This document shows, piece after piece, positions 50,208 to 60,128 of a stretch of DNA of 64,000 bases. The translations under genes were made by a program, and so were the position numbers. Source of the DNA: Ancylobacter novellus DSM 506 (GTDB lineage Bacteria > Pseudomonadota > Alphaproteobacteria > Rhizobiales > Xanthobacteraceae); contig NC_014217.1 of the NCBI RefSeq assembly GCF_000092925.1, positions 3,782,001 through 3,846,000 of the forward strand. Reading direction: 5' to 3'. The notes under the pieces were generated by a model. It made no database searches, was not told the DNA's origin, and worked only from the letters and a program-made list of their open reading frames with translations. Numbering within the stretch: the stretch's first letter is position 1; every line of letters starts with the position of its first letter.

Positions 50208-51064
50208 TCGAGCTGCTCCTCGAGCCCTTCGGCTACGAATATATGCGCAGCGCCATGTGGGTCTCGGCCCTCGTCGGTGCGGTCTGCGCCTTCCTCTCCT
50301 GCTATCTCATGCTCAAGGGCTGGTCGCTGATCGGCGACGCGCTCTCGCACGCCATCGTGCCCGGTGTCGCCGGCGCCTACATGCTCGGCCTGCCCTTCGC
50401 CATCGGCGCCTTCTTCTCCGGCGGGCTCGCCGCCGCCGCCATGCTGTTCCTCAACCAGCGCACGAAGCTGAAGGAGGACGCCATCATCGGGCTGATCTTC
50501 TCCTCCTTCTTCGGCCTCGGCCTGTTCATGGTCTCGCTGTCGCCGACCTCGGTGAACATCCAGACCATCGTGCTCGGCAACATCCTCGCCATCACCCCGG
50601 AGGACACGCTGCAGCTCGCCCTCATCGGCTTCGTCTCGCTGGCGATCCTTTTGGTGAAGTGGAAGGATCTGATGGCGACCTTCTTCGACGAGGCGCATGC
50701 GCGCTCGATCGGGCTGCGGCCGACCGCGCTGAAGATCATGTTCTTCACCCTGCTCTCCGCCTCGACGGTGGCGGCGCTGCAGACGGTCGGTGCCTTCCTC
50801 GTCATCTGCCTCGTCGTCACCCCCGGCGCCACCGCCTATCTGCTGGCCGACCGCTTCCCGCGCCTTTTGACCATCGCCGTCGCCATCGGCGCGGTGACGA
50901 GCTTCATCGGCGCCTATGCCAGCTATTTCCTCGACGGCGCCACCGGCGGCATCATCGTGGTGCTGCAGACGCTGATCTTCCTCATCGCCTTCGTCTTCGC
51001 GCCCAAGCACGGCATGTTGGCAGCGCGGCGTCGGGCGGCGCAGGCGCTCCGGGTGGGGGCATGA
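50204..51064 (+). CDS. sitC: Mn/Fe ABC transporter permease SitC
   Basis: A 286-residue permease of the ABC-3 family with about eight membrane spans. Family motifs: [28 protein letters not shown] and [30 protein letters not shown]. It starts at GTG overlapping the sitB stop. It forms the channel together with its paralogue SitD, which overlaps its stop codon. Confidence 0.93.
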   Translation: MIELLLEPFGYEYMRSAMWVSALVGAVCAFLSCYLMLKGWSLIGDALSHAIVPGVAGAYMLGLPFAIGAFFSGGLAAAAMLFLNQRTKLKEDAIIGLIFSSFFGLGLFMVSLSPTSVNIQTIVLGNILAITPEDTLQLALIGFVSLAILLVKWKDLMATFFDEAHARSIGLRPTALKIMFFTLLSASTVAALQTVGAFLVICLVVTPGATAYLLADRFPRLLTIAVAIGAVTSFIGAYASYFLDGATGGIIVVLQTLIFLIAFVFAPKHGMLAARRRAAQALRVGA

Positions 51065-51906
51065 CCATGATCGACACGCTGCTCTCCCCCTTCCAGTTCG
51101 GCTTCATGGTCAACGCCCTCGTCATCTCCGGCCTCGTAGCCGTGACGATGGCGCTGCTCTCCTGCTTCCTGGTGCTCAAGGGCTGGTCGCTGATGGGCGA
51201 CGCCATCTCGCATGCGGTGTTCCCTGGCGTGGTGCTGGCCTATATCGTCGGGCTGCCCTTCGCGATCGGCGCTTTCGCCGCCGGCATGTTCTGCGCCGTG
51301 GCGACGGGCTTCCTCAAGGATAACAGCCGCATCAAGCAGGACACGGTGATGGGCATCGTGTTCTCCGGCATGTTCGGGGTGGGGCTGGTGCTCTATGTGA
51401 AGATCCAGTCCGAGGTGCATCTCGACCACATATTGTTCGGCGACATGCTCGGCGTGTCCTGGGGCGACATCGGCGAGACCGCGCTGATCGCCACTGTCGT
51501 CGCCGGCATCATCGCGGTGAAGTGGAAGGACTTCCTGCTGCACGCCTTCGATCCGGCGCAGGCGCGGGCGGTGGGCCTGCGCGTCGGGCTGCTGCATTAC
51601 GGCCTGCTGTGCCTGATCTCGCTGACCATCGTCGGCGCGCTGAAGGCGGTGGGGCTGATCCTCGCCATCGCCATGCTGATCGCGCCGGGCGCCGTCGCTT
51701 TCCTGCTGGCGCGCTCCTTCGGCGGCATGCTGGTGCTGTCGGTCGCGGTCGCGGTCGGGGCGTCGCTGCTCGGCGTCTACCTGTCCTTCTTCCTCGACAG
51801 CGCGCCGGCGCCGACCATCGTGCTGCTGATGAGCCTCGTCTTCGTCGCGGCCTTCATCCGCTCTTCACTGGTGACCGCGCGAACGGAGACCCGCGAGCGG
51901 GCGTAA
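51061..51906 (+). CDS. sitD: Mn/Fe ABC transporter permease SitD
   Basis: A 281-residue ABC-3 permease paralogous to SitC (SCFLVLKGWSLMGDAISHAVFPGV; KAVGLILAIAMLIAPGAVAFLLA). It ends the sit operon and converges with the siderophore ATPase gene 20 bases away. Confidence 0.93.
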   Translation: MTMIDTLLSPFQFGFMVNALVISGLVAVTMALLSCFLVLKGWSLMGDAISHAVFPGVVLAYIVGLPFAIGAFAAGMFCAVATGFLKDNSRIKQDTVMGIVFSGMFGVGLVLYVKIQSEVHLDHILFGDMLGVSWGDIGETALIATVVAGIIAVKWKDFLLHAFDPAQARAVGLRVGLLHYGLLCLISLTIVGALKAVGLILAIAMLIAPGAVAFLLARSFGGMLVLSVAVAVGASLLGVYLSFFLDSAPAPTIVLLMSLVFVAAFIRSSLVTARTETRERA

Positions 51907-51926
51907 CCGGCCCGGGCAGGCAGCCT

Positions 51927-52712
51927 TCAAAGGCGCGGCACGGCGACATGCCCCCTGCCGTCCTGGCGGATCACGTCCATGGCGATGCCGTAGATGCGCT
52001 CCAGCGTCTGCGGCGTGACCATCTCCTCCGGCGTGCCGCGCGCCATCAGTCTCCCCCCATGCAGCGCGATGATGTCGTCACAGAAGCGCGCCGCCATGTT
52101 CACGTCGTGCAGCACCACGACGACGCCGGTCCCGCGCTCGCGGCAGAGACTGCGGATCAGCGTGAGCACCTCGATCTGGTGAGCGATGTCCAGCGCCGAG
52201 ATCGGCTCGTCCAGCAGCAGGCAATCGGCATCCTGCGCCACCAGCATGGCGATCCAGACGCGCTGGCGCTCGCCCCCGGACAGCGTGTCAACGAGGCGGT
52301 CGGCGAAGACCGCGGTGTCGGTCAGCGCGATCGCCTCCTCGACCTTCTGCCGGTCAACGGCGCCGAACCGACCCAGCGCGCCATGCCAGGGATAGCGGCC
52401 GAGCGCGATCAGTTCGCGCGCGGTCATGCCGCCGGTGGCCGGCGAGGACTGCGGCAGATAGGCGACGCGCCGGGCAAAGTCGCGCGGGCCCCAGCCGGCG
52501 AGCGGCCGGCCCTCGAAGCGGATCTCCCCACCGCTGGCCGCAAGCTGCCGGCCGAGCAGCTTCAGCAGCGTCGACTTGCCCGAGCCGTTGTGCCCGATCA
52601 GCCCGACCACGCGGCCCGCCGGCACGGCAAGGCTGAGAGGGTGCAGCAGCGTGCGTCCCTCGACGCCGAAATGCACCTCGGCAAGCTCGAACAGCGGAGC
52701 GGCGGCGCTCAT
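51927..52712 (-). CDS. Iron-siderophore ABC transporter ATPase (FhuC/FepC-like)
   Basis: A 261-residue ATPase with Walker A GHNGSGKST, signature LSGGERQRVWIAMLV, Walker B LLLDEPISALD and the LHDVNMAARFCDDIIALHGG segment typical of FhuC. It is the last gene of the minus-strand siderophore operon. Its ATG overlaps the esterase stop. Confidence 0.93.
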   Translation of the reverse strand: MSAAAPLFELAEVHFGVEGRTLLHPLSLAVPAGRVVGLIGHNGSGKSTLLKLLGRQLAASGGEIRFEGRPLAGWGPRDFARRVAYLPQSSPATGGMTARELIALGRYPWHGALGRFGAVDRQKVEEAIALTDTAVFADRLVDTLSGGERQRVWIAMLVAQDADCLLLDEPISALDIAHQIEVLTLIRSLCRERGTGVVVVLHDVNMAARFCDDIIALHGGRLMARGTPEEMVTPQTLERIYGIAMDVIRQDGRGHVAVPRL

Positions 52713-53566
52713 GTGCGGTCCCGGCCGAAGGCGAAGCGGATGGCGTGGTTGAGGCAGGCCGGCAGCACCGACATATGCGTCTCGCCGGGCAGGAAGACGT
52801 ACTCCGAGACGAGCCCCGGCACCTGCGCGAGGCGCTCGGCCATGAGGCGCGTATTGTCGACGATGCGGCTCTCCTCGAAAGCGGCGCGCCGCTTCTCCTC
52901 GTCGGGCGCGCCGATCTGGAACGGCGCCAGCTTCTGCTCGTATTCGCCGGCGAGAAGCAGGATGTGGCCATCGCGCGGCTTGCCCTCGGCGACGAACGTC
53001 TCCGCCGCCCCGACGATGCCGGCGCCCTCCCACCAGATGGCGGGGCTGGCGGATATCCAGCGCGAGAAGGCGGCGGGGCGCCTGAACAGCGTGTGCAACA
53101 CGAACAGCCCGCCGAAGGAATGACCCGTGATCGCCTGCCTCGCCGGATCGATCGCGACGCGGCGGGCGATCTCCGGCTTCAGCGCCTCCTCGATGAAGGC
53201 GAGGAAGTCGTCCGCCCCGCCGGTGCGCACGTCGGGCCCGTCCGGCGTGTGCGGCGGATAGGTCTGGCCGGGCGGCGGGCCCAGATCCCATGAACGGCGC
53301 ACGCTGTCATAGGCGCCGTCGGTCGGGTAGCCGATGCCGACCATCACGCCCCATTCGATGCCGGTGCCGAGCGGCCACGCGGCCTGCACGCGCATAATGT
53401 CCGCCGCCGTGCCGGCCACCGCATTAGCGTCTGTGTAGTACAGCACCGGCCAGCCCTCGGCGGGCGGCTCACCCGGCGGCCGATAGAGGAAGATGCGCCA
53501 GGTCGCGCTGCCGTCGCCGGGGAAGAAATCGAAGACGGTGGTGTCAGGAATGAGGGCGTCGGTCAT
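52709..53566 (-). CDS. Putative siderophore esterase (IroE/Fes-like alpha/beta hydrolase)
   Basis: A 285-residue alpha/beta hydrolase of the putative-esterase family. Nucleophile elbow GHSFGG at about residues 148-153, and a late catalytic His in GETHMSVLP. There is no signal peptide, so it acts in the cytoplasm. It lies between permease and ATPase genes of the siderophore system with ATGA overlaps on both sides, so it probably hydrolyses an imported ester siderophore to release iron. That suggests a catecholate or other ester-linked xenosiderophore rather than a plain hydroxamate. Confidence 0.85.
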   Translation of the reverse strand: MTDALIPDTTVFDFFPGDGSATWRIFLYRPPGEPPAEGWPVLYYTDANAVAGTAADIMRVQAAWPLGTGIEWGVMVGIGYPTDGAYDSVRRSWDLGPPPGQTYPPHTPDGPDVRTGGADDFLAFIEEALKPEIARRVAIDPARQAITGHSFGGLFVLHTLFRRPAAFSRWISASPAIWWEGAGIVGAAETFVAEGKPRDGHILLLAGEYEQKLAPFQIGAPDEEKRRAAFEESRIVDNTRLMAERLAQVPGLVSEYVFLPGETHMSVLPACLNHAIRFAFGRDRT

Positions 53567-55572
53567 GCGGTCTGCCTGCGCGTGAGAAGCCAGAGGAAGA
53601 CGGGCGCGCCGAGCATGGAGGCGATGAGGCCTGCCGGCAGCTGCCACGGAAAGGCAAGGGTGCGGCCGACGAAATCGGCACCGAGCATGACGAAGCTGCC
53701 GATGAGCGCGGCGCCGAGGAGCTCCGGCAGCGGCCGACGCAGGCCGGCGAGCCGGGCCAGCGGCGGTGTGATCAGCCCGACGAAGGACAGCGGCCCGACC
53801 AGCAGCGTCGCCATGGCCGTGGCCAGCGCGGCGAGGGCCAGCAGCAGCGAGCGGCTGAACAGCGAGGGCATGCCCAGTGCCCGCGCCGACACGTCGCCGA
53901 GCGGCAATATGTCGAGCCAGCGCGCCACCGTCGGCAGCGCGGCAAGCAGCAGCGCCGCCGCCATCAGACTGCCGGCGGCGGTGGCGAGGTCGATGCCGTA
54001 GGTCGAGCCGGCCATCCAGGTGAGCAGCAGCACTGCGCGCGGATCGCCGCTCGCCATAAGGAGGCTGACGAGGGAATCGAGCAGCGCCCCGATGGCGACG
54101 CCGGCGAGGATGACGCGCTCCGGCGCGCCTTTCGAGGCGCGGGCGAGCGCCAATATGGCGAGGAGCGCGAGGAAGGCGCCGAGCGCGGCGGCAAGCGTCT
54201 GGCCGGCGCGCCCTGCCGCGTCGAACAGGAACAGCGCGACGATGAGCCCGCAGGCCGCGCCCGCGCTCACCCCCAGCACTTCGGGGCTCGCCATCGGATT
54301 GCCGGTCATGCGCTGGAGGATGCCGCCGGCCACCGCCAGCAGCGTCCCGCCGGCGACGGCCGCCAGGATGCGCGGCATACGCAGCGCCCAGACCGGATCG
54401 CTCGGTCCTGCGAGGCTCCAGCCATCGGCTCCCGGCCCGACGCTGACTGACGCCAGCGCCGCGAACACCAGCAGCAGCACCAGGCCGGCGAGCAGGGGAG
54501 CGGGACGAACGAGGCCCCTCGCATGCGAGATGAGCCCGGCACCCGTATGCGGCGGCAAACGGAGCCGCGGCACCATCCATAGAAGCAGCGGCGCGCCAAG
54601 CATTGCCGTCACCGCGCCGGTCGGCAGCATCTCGCCATAGGCGCCCGACTGGAGCTGCACCATCTGGTCGGTGAGCCACAGCAGGGCGGCGCCGGTGAGC
54701 GCCGAGATGAGCAATCGCGCACCGACGCGGCGCGCGCCGCTGACGCGGGCGAGCACCGGCGCCGCGAGGCCGACGAAGCCGATGCTGCCGACGCTCGCCA
54801 CCACGAAGGTGGTGAGCGCCACCGCGACCGTCAGCGCCGCGAGGCGGGCGGCGGCCAGCGACAGGCCGAGGCTGCGGGCGACATCGTCGTCGAGCCCGAG
54901 CAGCGTCAGCGGACGCAGCAACAGCATGGTCGCGAGGCCGGCGAAGGCGAGGCGCGGCGCGAGGAAAGCGGGCGCCGACCAGTCCTGCTGGCTCAGCGAG
55001 CCGGCGCCCCACAGGAACAGCCCGGCGAGGTAATGGCTGTTGAACAGAGCCAGCAGCGCGGCGAGCGCGGCGCAGGCGAGGCCCGTCACCATGCCGGCGA
55101 GGATCACGACCAGCGGCGAGAAACCGCTGCGGCGCGACAGCGCCAGCACCACGCCGATGGCCAGAAGCCCGCCGCCGAGCGCGACCCACTCGCGGCCGAG
55201 ACCGATCAGCCCCGGCGCCCAGACGAGGGCGGCGGCAAGGGCGAGGCTCGCCCCCGCCTCGATGCCCAGCGTGGTCGGGGAGGCGATGGGATTGCGCAGC
55301 ACCTGCTGGAGGATGGTACCGGCCAGCCCCAGCGCGCCGCCGGCGAGCAGGCTGACCACAAGGCGCGGCGCGAAGCTGTAGAGCGCCAATATCTCGGCGG
55401 TGTCGTCGAGATCGGGATGGGCAAGCGCACCCCACCACTGCTCCGGCGGCAGGCGCATGGACAGGTTGACGAGACTGGCCGCAAGCGCCGGCACGGCGAG
55501 CAGCAGGACCAGCGCCGCCGAGCCGAAGCGCGGACGCGCCAATCCGGAGGTGGCGACCGCGAGATCAGCCAT
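53563..55572 (-). CDS. Double-length FecCD permease (FhuB-like)
   Basis: A 669-residue permease consisting of two tandem FecCD halves, as in FhuB. Each half has the repeated LRNPIASPTTLGIEAGASL / MTGNPMASPEVLGVSAGAAC segment and a GSIGFVGLAAPVLARV / GPLSFVGLITPPLARL coupling region, about 20 spans in total. It replaces the usual permease heterodimer. It overlaps the binding-protein gene (8 bases) and the esterase gene. Its C-terminus resembles the orphan permease fragment at 2.2-2.6 kb. Confidence 0.93.
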   Translation of the reverse strand: MADLAVATSGLARPRFGSAALVLLLAVPALAASLVNLSMRLPPEQWWGALAHPDLDDTAEILALYSFAPRLVVSLLAGGALGLAGTILQQVLRNPIASPTTLGIEAGASLALAAALVWAPGLIGLGREWVALGGGLLAIGVVLALSRRSGFSPLVVILAGMVTGLACAALAALLALFNSHYLAGLFLWGAGSLSQQDWSAPAFLAPRLAFAGLATMLLLRPLTLLGLDDDVARSLGLSLAAARLAALTVAVALTTFVVASVGSIGFVGLAAPVLARVSGARRVGARLLISALTGAALLWLTDQMVQLQSGAYGEMLPTGAVTAMLGAPLLLWMVPRLRLPPHTGAGLISHARGLVRPAPLLAGLVLLLVFAALASVSVGPGADGWSLAGPSDPVWALRMPRILAAVAGGTLLAVAGGILQRMTGNPMASPEVLGVSAGAACGLIVALFLFDAAGRAGQTLAAALGAFLALLAILALARASKGAPERVILAGVAIGALLDSLVSLLMASGDPRAVLLLTWMAGSTYGIDLATAAGSLMAAALLLAALPTVARWLDILPLGDVSARALGMPSLFSRSLLLALAALATAMATLLVGPLSFVGLITPPLARLAGLRRPLPELLGAALIGSFVMLGADFVGRTLAFPWQLPAGLIASMLGAPVFLWLLTRRQTA

Positions 55573-56482
55573 TGGAGGACGCCTCGACGAGGACGCGGGC
55601 GATCTGGCGCGCGAAGCGCATGGCCGAGGGCAGCATGCCGAACATCAGCACCGGCGGCAGGCGGTGGATCCGCCCGGCCTTCACGAAGGGTAGGCTGTTC
55701 CACAGCGGGCTCGCCGCCAGCCGGTCCAGCGTGTCGGTTGAGATCGGTTCCAGATAGACGAGGCTGCTGGCGGGGCTGTCCGCCAGTTCCTCGATGCCGA
55801 CCGTGCTGAACCCCCAGTAATTGCTGGGTTTCGTCCAGCTATTGACGAGGCCGGTGCGCTCCATCACGTCGCCGAAGAGGCTGCCCTTGCCGTAGACCCG
55901 CACATGCCGGGTATCGAGGAAGTTGACCACCAGCAGCGAGCGCCCGGCGAGGCCGGCGGTGGCCAATTGGCGGCGTGTTTCCTCCATCGTCGCCTGCGCC
56001 CGCGCGATCAGTTCCTCGCCGGCATCCCTTCGGCCGACATCGGCTGCAAGCGCGCGCGTGGCACTAATGCTGCGCGCGTAGGCACTGCCGACGGGCGGTG
56101 CATAGACTGAGAAGGTCCGCGTCGGGGCGAACCGTTCCAAGAGCAGCTTGATGCCGTCGAGATAGGGCGTGGAGACGATGAGGTCCGGCTTCAGCGCGGC
56201 GAGCACCTCGAGATTGGGCTCGCGGTCGGTGCCGAGATTGGCGATGCCGGGAGGCAGCGCCGGCTCGACCACCCAGTCCGCCCATTCGCCGGGGTTGGGA
56301 ATGGCGATGGGCGGAAGGCCCATCTCGATGAGGGTCTCGGCGAGGCCGAAATCCATCGAGACGATCCGCGAAGGTGGGAAAGCCGGCGCATCTCTTCCCG
56401 CCTGCGCGCCCGCCGGTCGGGGCAGCGCGAGGGAGGTCGCCAACCCGCCGAGCAGCATCGCCCGGCGGGAAAGGGTGGGCAT
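55565..56482 (-). CDS. Siderophore-binding protein (FhuD-like), Tat-exported
   Basis: A 305-residue binding protein with a twin-arginine signal (LSRRAMLLGG, cleavage near AGAQ), then the class III binding-protein fold: IVSMDFGLAETLIEMGLPPIAI, LEVLAALKPDLIVSTPY, and WNSLPFVKAGRIHRLPP. FhuD-type proteins carry ferric siderophores to the FhuB-type permease. It starts five bases after the receptor stop, so receptor and carrier are one transcript. Confidence 0.92.
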   Translation of the reverse strand: MPTLSRRAMLLGGLATSLALPRPAGAQAGRDAPAFPPSRIVSMDFGLAETLIEMGLPPIAIPNPGEWADWVVEPALPPGIANLGTDREPNLEVLAALKPDLIVSTPYLDGIKLLLERFAPTRTFSVYAPPVGSAYARSISATRALAADVGRRDAGEELIARAQATMEETRRQLATAGLAGRSLLVVNFLDTRHVRVYGKGSLFGDVMERTGLVNSWTKPSNYWGFSTVGIEELADSPASSLVYLEPISTDTLDRLAASPLWNSLPFVKAGRIHRLPPVLMFGMLPSAMRFARQIARVLVEASSNG

Positions 56483-56487
56483 CGGCG

Positions 56488-58929
56488 TCACCAGCGATAC
56501 TTCAGGCCCGCAATGACGGTGCGCGGGGCGCCCATGTAGCAGTAGCCGGCATCGCAGGTGACGTATTCCTCGTCGAGCAGGTTCTGCGCGTTGACCTGGA
56601 AGCTCCAGCCCTTGAGCGTCGGCGCGAGGTAGCTGAAATCGTAGCTCAGCTTGGCGTCGACCAGCGTGTAGGCATCGTTCTGGAAGCTGTTGAGCGGATC
56701 GCCCCAGGTGGCGCCGGTGTAGCGCACGCCGAGACCGAGGCCGAGGCCGACCAGCCTGGTTCCCGGCTGGAACTGGTAGTCCGCCCACACGGCAAAGGCG
56801 TTCTGCGGCTGGCCCGACGGCGTCAGGCCGATGGTCTCAGGATCGCCGGCGACATTGGTCAGGTCGAGATAGGTGTACGCGCCGCGCACCCGCAGCCCGG
56901 CGCCGAGATTGGCGACCGCCTCCAGCTCGAAGCCGCGCGCCCGCACCTCGGCGGTCTGCACCTGGAAGAGCGGATCGGTGGGGTCGGTGACGAGGCCGTT
57001 CTCCTGATTGATCTGGAACACCGCGGCGGTGAAATAGCCGTCGAAGCCGACCGGCGCGTATTTCACGCCACCCTCGATCTGCTTCGCCGTCGTCGGGGCG
57101 AAGGGATTGCCGTTGATGTCGACGCCCATATTGGGCGCGAAGGAGGTCGAATAGGTGACATAGGGCGCGATGCCGTTGTCGAAGACGTAGGTCAGGCCGA
57201 CGCGGCCGGTGAACTCGCTGTCGTCGATGTTCTCGGCCGTGTAGTTGAGGAGGTCCTCGTCCTTGCTGTCGACCCAGTCCTGCCGGCCGGTCAGGGTCAC
57301 GATCCAGCGGTCGAACTTCGCCTGCTCCTGGATATAGAGCCCGGTCTGGCTCTGCGTCTGACGGTAGCGGGAATAGTTGAAACCGGGATCGAAGGTCGGG
57401 CCGAGCGGCTGCCCGGTGTTGAAATTGAAATCGGACGCCTCGCCGAAGCCGATGCCGCCATCGAGCGACAGGTAGGAATAGTCGAGGCCGACGAGCAGCT
57501 TGTGCTCGATGGCGCCGGTGGCAAAGTCGGCCTGCAGCTGGTTGTCGACGACGAAGGAATCCAAGAGGTCGTGGACATAGCCGGTGCCGCGCGTGGCGAT
57601 GTTGGTGACCGCATCGATGTCGTAGACGCTGGTATAGCGCACCGTGGTGTCCGCGCTGCCGTAGCGCAGGGTCTGGCGGAAGGTGAAGACGTCGTTGAAA
57701 TCGTGCTCGGCGAGATAGCCGATGCGCCATTGCTCCTGCGGCTGGCTGTTGTAGTCGCCGGGCGAGCGGCTGAAGGTCTCGGTGCCCGTGCCGGTCCAGC
57801 CGAAGAAGGGCAGCGACGCCGGGGTCTCGGATTCCTGGTACTCGCCGAGGAAGGTGATCCGGGTCTGGTCGGTCGGCTTCCAGGTCACCGCCGGGGCGAT
57901 GAAGTGCATGTCGTTGACGCCGCCGCCGAGCGTGTTCGGCGAGCCGGCGTCGCGGTAGAGACCGGTCAGGCGGTAGAGCAGCGTGCCCTCCTTGTCGATC
58001 GGCCCGCCCATGTCGAACTGGCCCTGCCACCACTCATAATTGCCGCCCTGGAATTCGACCTCGCCGAAGGCTTCCTCGGTCGGGCGCTTGGAGGTGACGT
58101 CGACCATGCCGCCCGGCGAGCCGAGGCCGTAGAGCGCCGAGCTCGGGCCGCGCAGCACGGTGACGCTCTCCACGCCGTAGGGCTCGATCTTGAACACCGA
58201 CATGTTCGCGCCCGGCCAGCGCAGCCCGTCGCGGTAGATGCCGTTATAGGTCGTGTCGAAGCCGCGGATGGTGAAGACGTCGAAGCGCGGATCGAAGCCG
58301 CTCTGTCCGGTGCGCACGCCGGGCGTATAGTTCACCGCCTCGGTCAGCGTCTGCACGTTGCGGTCGTCCAGCTCCTGCCGGGTGACGACCGAGATCGACT
58401 GCGGCGTCTCGATCAGCGGCGTGTCGGTCTTGGTGCCGGCGGTGCTGCGGGTGGCGACATAGCCGACCGTGCCATTGCCCTCGCCCTGCACATCGATCGT
58501 GTCGAGCTCGATGCCGACGGTCGCGCCGCCAGCCGCGACCGAGGCCGTAGGGTCCTCGATGGTGACCCGGTTCGGCGCGGTGAAGCGGTAGGTCAGGCCC
58601 GTGCCGCGCAGCAGCGTTCCCAGCGCCTCCGGCGCGCTCAGGCTGCCGGCGACGGCGGTGGAACGCCGCCCGCCGAACTTGGACGTGTCGAAGAACACCC
58701 GCACGCCGGCCTTCTGGGCGAAGGAGAGGATGGCGCCGTTCAGGTCCTGCGCCGGAATGTCGAAGGCGATCCGGGTGGGAGCGACGTTCGCCGTCGTCTG
58801 CGCCTGCACCGCCGGAGCCGCCAGGCCGAATCCCGCCGCAAGCAGGCCGAGGACCAGGGCCTTGCCCGCGACGCCGCCAAGATAATGCCGCCGCAGGCGC
58901 CGCGTGCGCAGATGAACCCGGGTCGTCAT
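56488..58929 (-). CDS. TonB-dependent siderophore receptor with STN signalling domain
   Basis: An 813-residue outer-membrane receptor. After a signal peptide (cleavage near VQAQ, residue 44) comes an STN domain (about 52-122: FDIPAQDLNGAILSFAQKAG, LLRGTGLTYRF) that contacts the periplasmic anti-sigma protein, then a TonB box (DTIDV), plug (ETPQSISVVTRQEL, TIRGFD, VTVLRGPSSALYGLGSPGG) and a 22-strand barrel ending in KYRW. The STN domain with adjacent fecIR marks a surface-signalling transducer. Starts at ATG 58929 with AAGGAAG upstream. Relatives bind ferrichrome, ferrioxamine or catecholates. Confidence 0.95.
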   Translation of the reverse strand: MTTRVHLRTRRLRRHYLGGVAGKALVLGLLAAGFGLAAPAVQAQTTANVAPTRIAFDIPAQDLNGAILSFAQKAGVRVFFDTSKFGGRRSTAVAGSLSAPEALGTLLRGTGLTYRFTAPNRVTIEDPTASVAAGGATVGIELDTIDVQGEGNGTVGYVATRSTAGTKTDTPLIETPQSISVVTRQELDDRNVQTLTEAVNYTPGVRTGQSGFDPRFDVFTIRGFDTTYNGIYRDGLRWPGANMSVFKIEPYGVESVTVLRGPSSALYGLGSPGGMVDVTSKRPTEEAFGEVEFQGGNYEWWQGQFDMGGPIDKEGTLLYRLTGLYRDAGSPNTLGGGVNDMHFIAPAVTWKPTDQTRITFLGEYQESETPASLPFFGWTGTGTETFSRSPGDYNSQPQEQWRIGYLAEHDFNDVFTFRQTLRYGSADTTVRYTSVYDIDAVTNIATRGTGYVHDLLDSFVVDNQLQADFATGAIEHKLLVGLDYSYLSLDGGIGFGEASDFNFNTGQPLGPTFDPGFNYSRYRQTQSQTGLYIQEQAKFDRWIVTLTGRQDWVDSKDEDLLNYTAENIDDSEFTGRVGLTYVFDNGIAPYVTYSTSFAPNMGVDINGNPFAPTTAKQIEGGVKYAPVGFDGYFTAAVFQINQENGLVTDPTDPLFQVQTAEVRARGFELEAVANLGAGLRVRGAYTYLDLTNVAGDPETIGLTPSGQPQNAFAVWADYQFQPGTRLVGLGLGLGVRYTGATWGDPLNSFQNDAYTLVDAKLSYDFSYLAPTLKGWSFQVNAQNLLDEEYVTCDAGYCYMGAPRTVIAGLKYRW

Positions 58930-59057
58930 GAGCTGTTCTTCCTTCTTGCCAGATCGCGCATGCACGCGCCGCTCCGCGGTTCGCGGCGACGCGTCAGGAA
59001 GGAAGACAACCGGGGCGGCGGACTCAGTAAGAAAAACTTCGAGAATCTGCCAGAAAA

Positions 59058-60041
59058 TCAATAAAGCACTGTAATCAAAGGATAAATTGACCGCGAGCCG
59101 ATGCCGAGCTCGGAGGTGATGGTCTCTATGGCGTCGCCGAGGTCGTTGGTGGCGAACACGCCGCTGACGCGGCGCCGCGCCAACGCATCGTCGAGGATGA
59201 CGATGCGCCCGCGCCGGTAGCGGTTCAGCGTCTCGACCACATGGCGCAGCGAGGCGTCGCTGAACACCAGCATGCCGCGCCGCCAGGCCGTCGCCGTCCC
59301 GACGTCGCGCATGCGCACCCGCCCCATGCCGATGCCGGGAGTGTAGCGCACCTCCTGGCCGGGCGAGAGCACCACGCCCTGCTCCTCCCCGTCCTGCTGC
59401 AGCGCCACCTCGATCTGATGCTCGACGGCAAGTACGTCGGCGCCCTCGCCGGCTTCCTCGATGACGAATTGCGTGCCGAGCGCGGTGGTGGTGCCGCCGG
59501 CCGCTTCCACCACGAAGGGACGCGGCTCCTTCTCGCTGCGCGGCGCGGCGGCGAAGAACACTTCGCCGGCGAGGAACTTCACCCGCCTTTCGCCGTCGGT
59601 GAAGTCGACCGCGATGGCGCTCGACGGGCCCAGCTCGACGGAGCTGCCATCGGCGAGGGTGACCGTGCGCAATTCGCCCGGCGCGGTGCGGTAGTCGGCG
59701 GCAGCGAGCAGCCAGAGGTCGCCGTAATGGAAGCGGGCGAGGCTGGCGGCGAGTACCGCGAGGAGAAGGACCGCGCCGATGCCCGCCGCGCGGCGCCCTA
59801 CCCGGGCCTTGCGGCGGGCGGGCAGCACGTCGCGCAGGGGACCGGGATCGTGCCGCAGCAGCGAGAGCTCCCGCCACGTCGAGCCGGCCTCGTCGAAGGC
59901 GGCGCGGTGATCCGGGTCCGCTTCCAGCCAGGCGTGCAGCGCATGTTTTTCGGCCTCGCTCAGCGGCGAGCCACCGAGGCGCGCCACCCATTCGGCGGCG
60001 CGCATGCCGATCTCATCCGCGCGTTCGTCGACGCTGCTCAC
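59058..60041 (-). CDS. fecR: FecR-family anti-sigma/sigma regulator
   Basis: About 327 residues. The cytoplasmic N-domain includes ADEIGMRAAEWVARLGG and AWLEADPDHRAAFDEA; one membrane span lies near residues 95-115 (AAGIGAVLLLAVLAASLA); the periplasmic FecR domain reads YRTAPGELRTVTLADGSSVELGPSSAI, FLAGEVFF. The GTG at 60041 with GGAAG upstream gives a typical FecR start; an in-frame TTG 42 bases earlier is less likely. It transmits receptor occupancy to the ECF sigma factor encoded upstream. Confidence 0.9.
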   Translation of the reverse strand: MSSVDERADEIGMRAAEWVARLGGSPLSEAEKHALHAWLEADPDHRAAFDEAGSTWRELSLLRHDPGPLRDVLPARRKARVGRRAAGIGAVLLLAVLAASLARFHYGDLWLLAAADYRTAPGELRTVTLADGSSVELGPSSAIAVDFTDGERRVKFLAGEVFFAAAPRSEKEPRPFVVEAAGGTTTALGTQFVIEEAGEGADVLAVEHQIEVALQQDGEEQGVVLSPGQEVRYTPGIGMGRVRMRDVGTATAWRRGMLVFSDASLRHVVETLNRYRRGRIVILDDALARRRVSGVFATNDLGDAIETITSELGIGSRSIYPLITVLY

Positions 60042-60128
60042 CGCTGAACTTCCGTAAAATCGATGCCCATCCCTATAAGACAAGCGAGGAGGGGCAACAC
60101 CGTAAATCGGCCTTGCCCGACCGCGCCC

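Noticed and set aside
58930-59057. A FecI-dependent promoter for the receptor gene
   Set aside because: The gap between fecR and the receptor is the right place, but I could not see convincing -35/-10 elements to assign.
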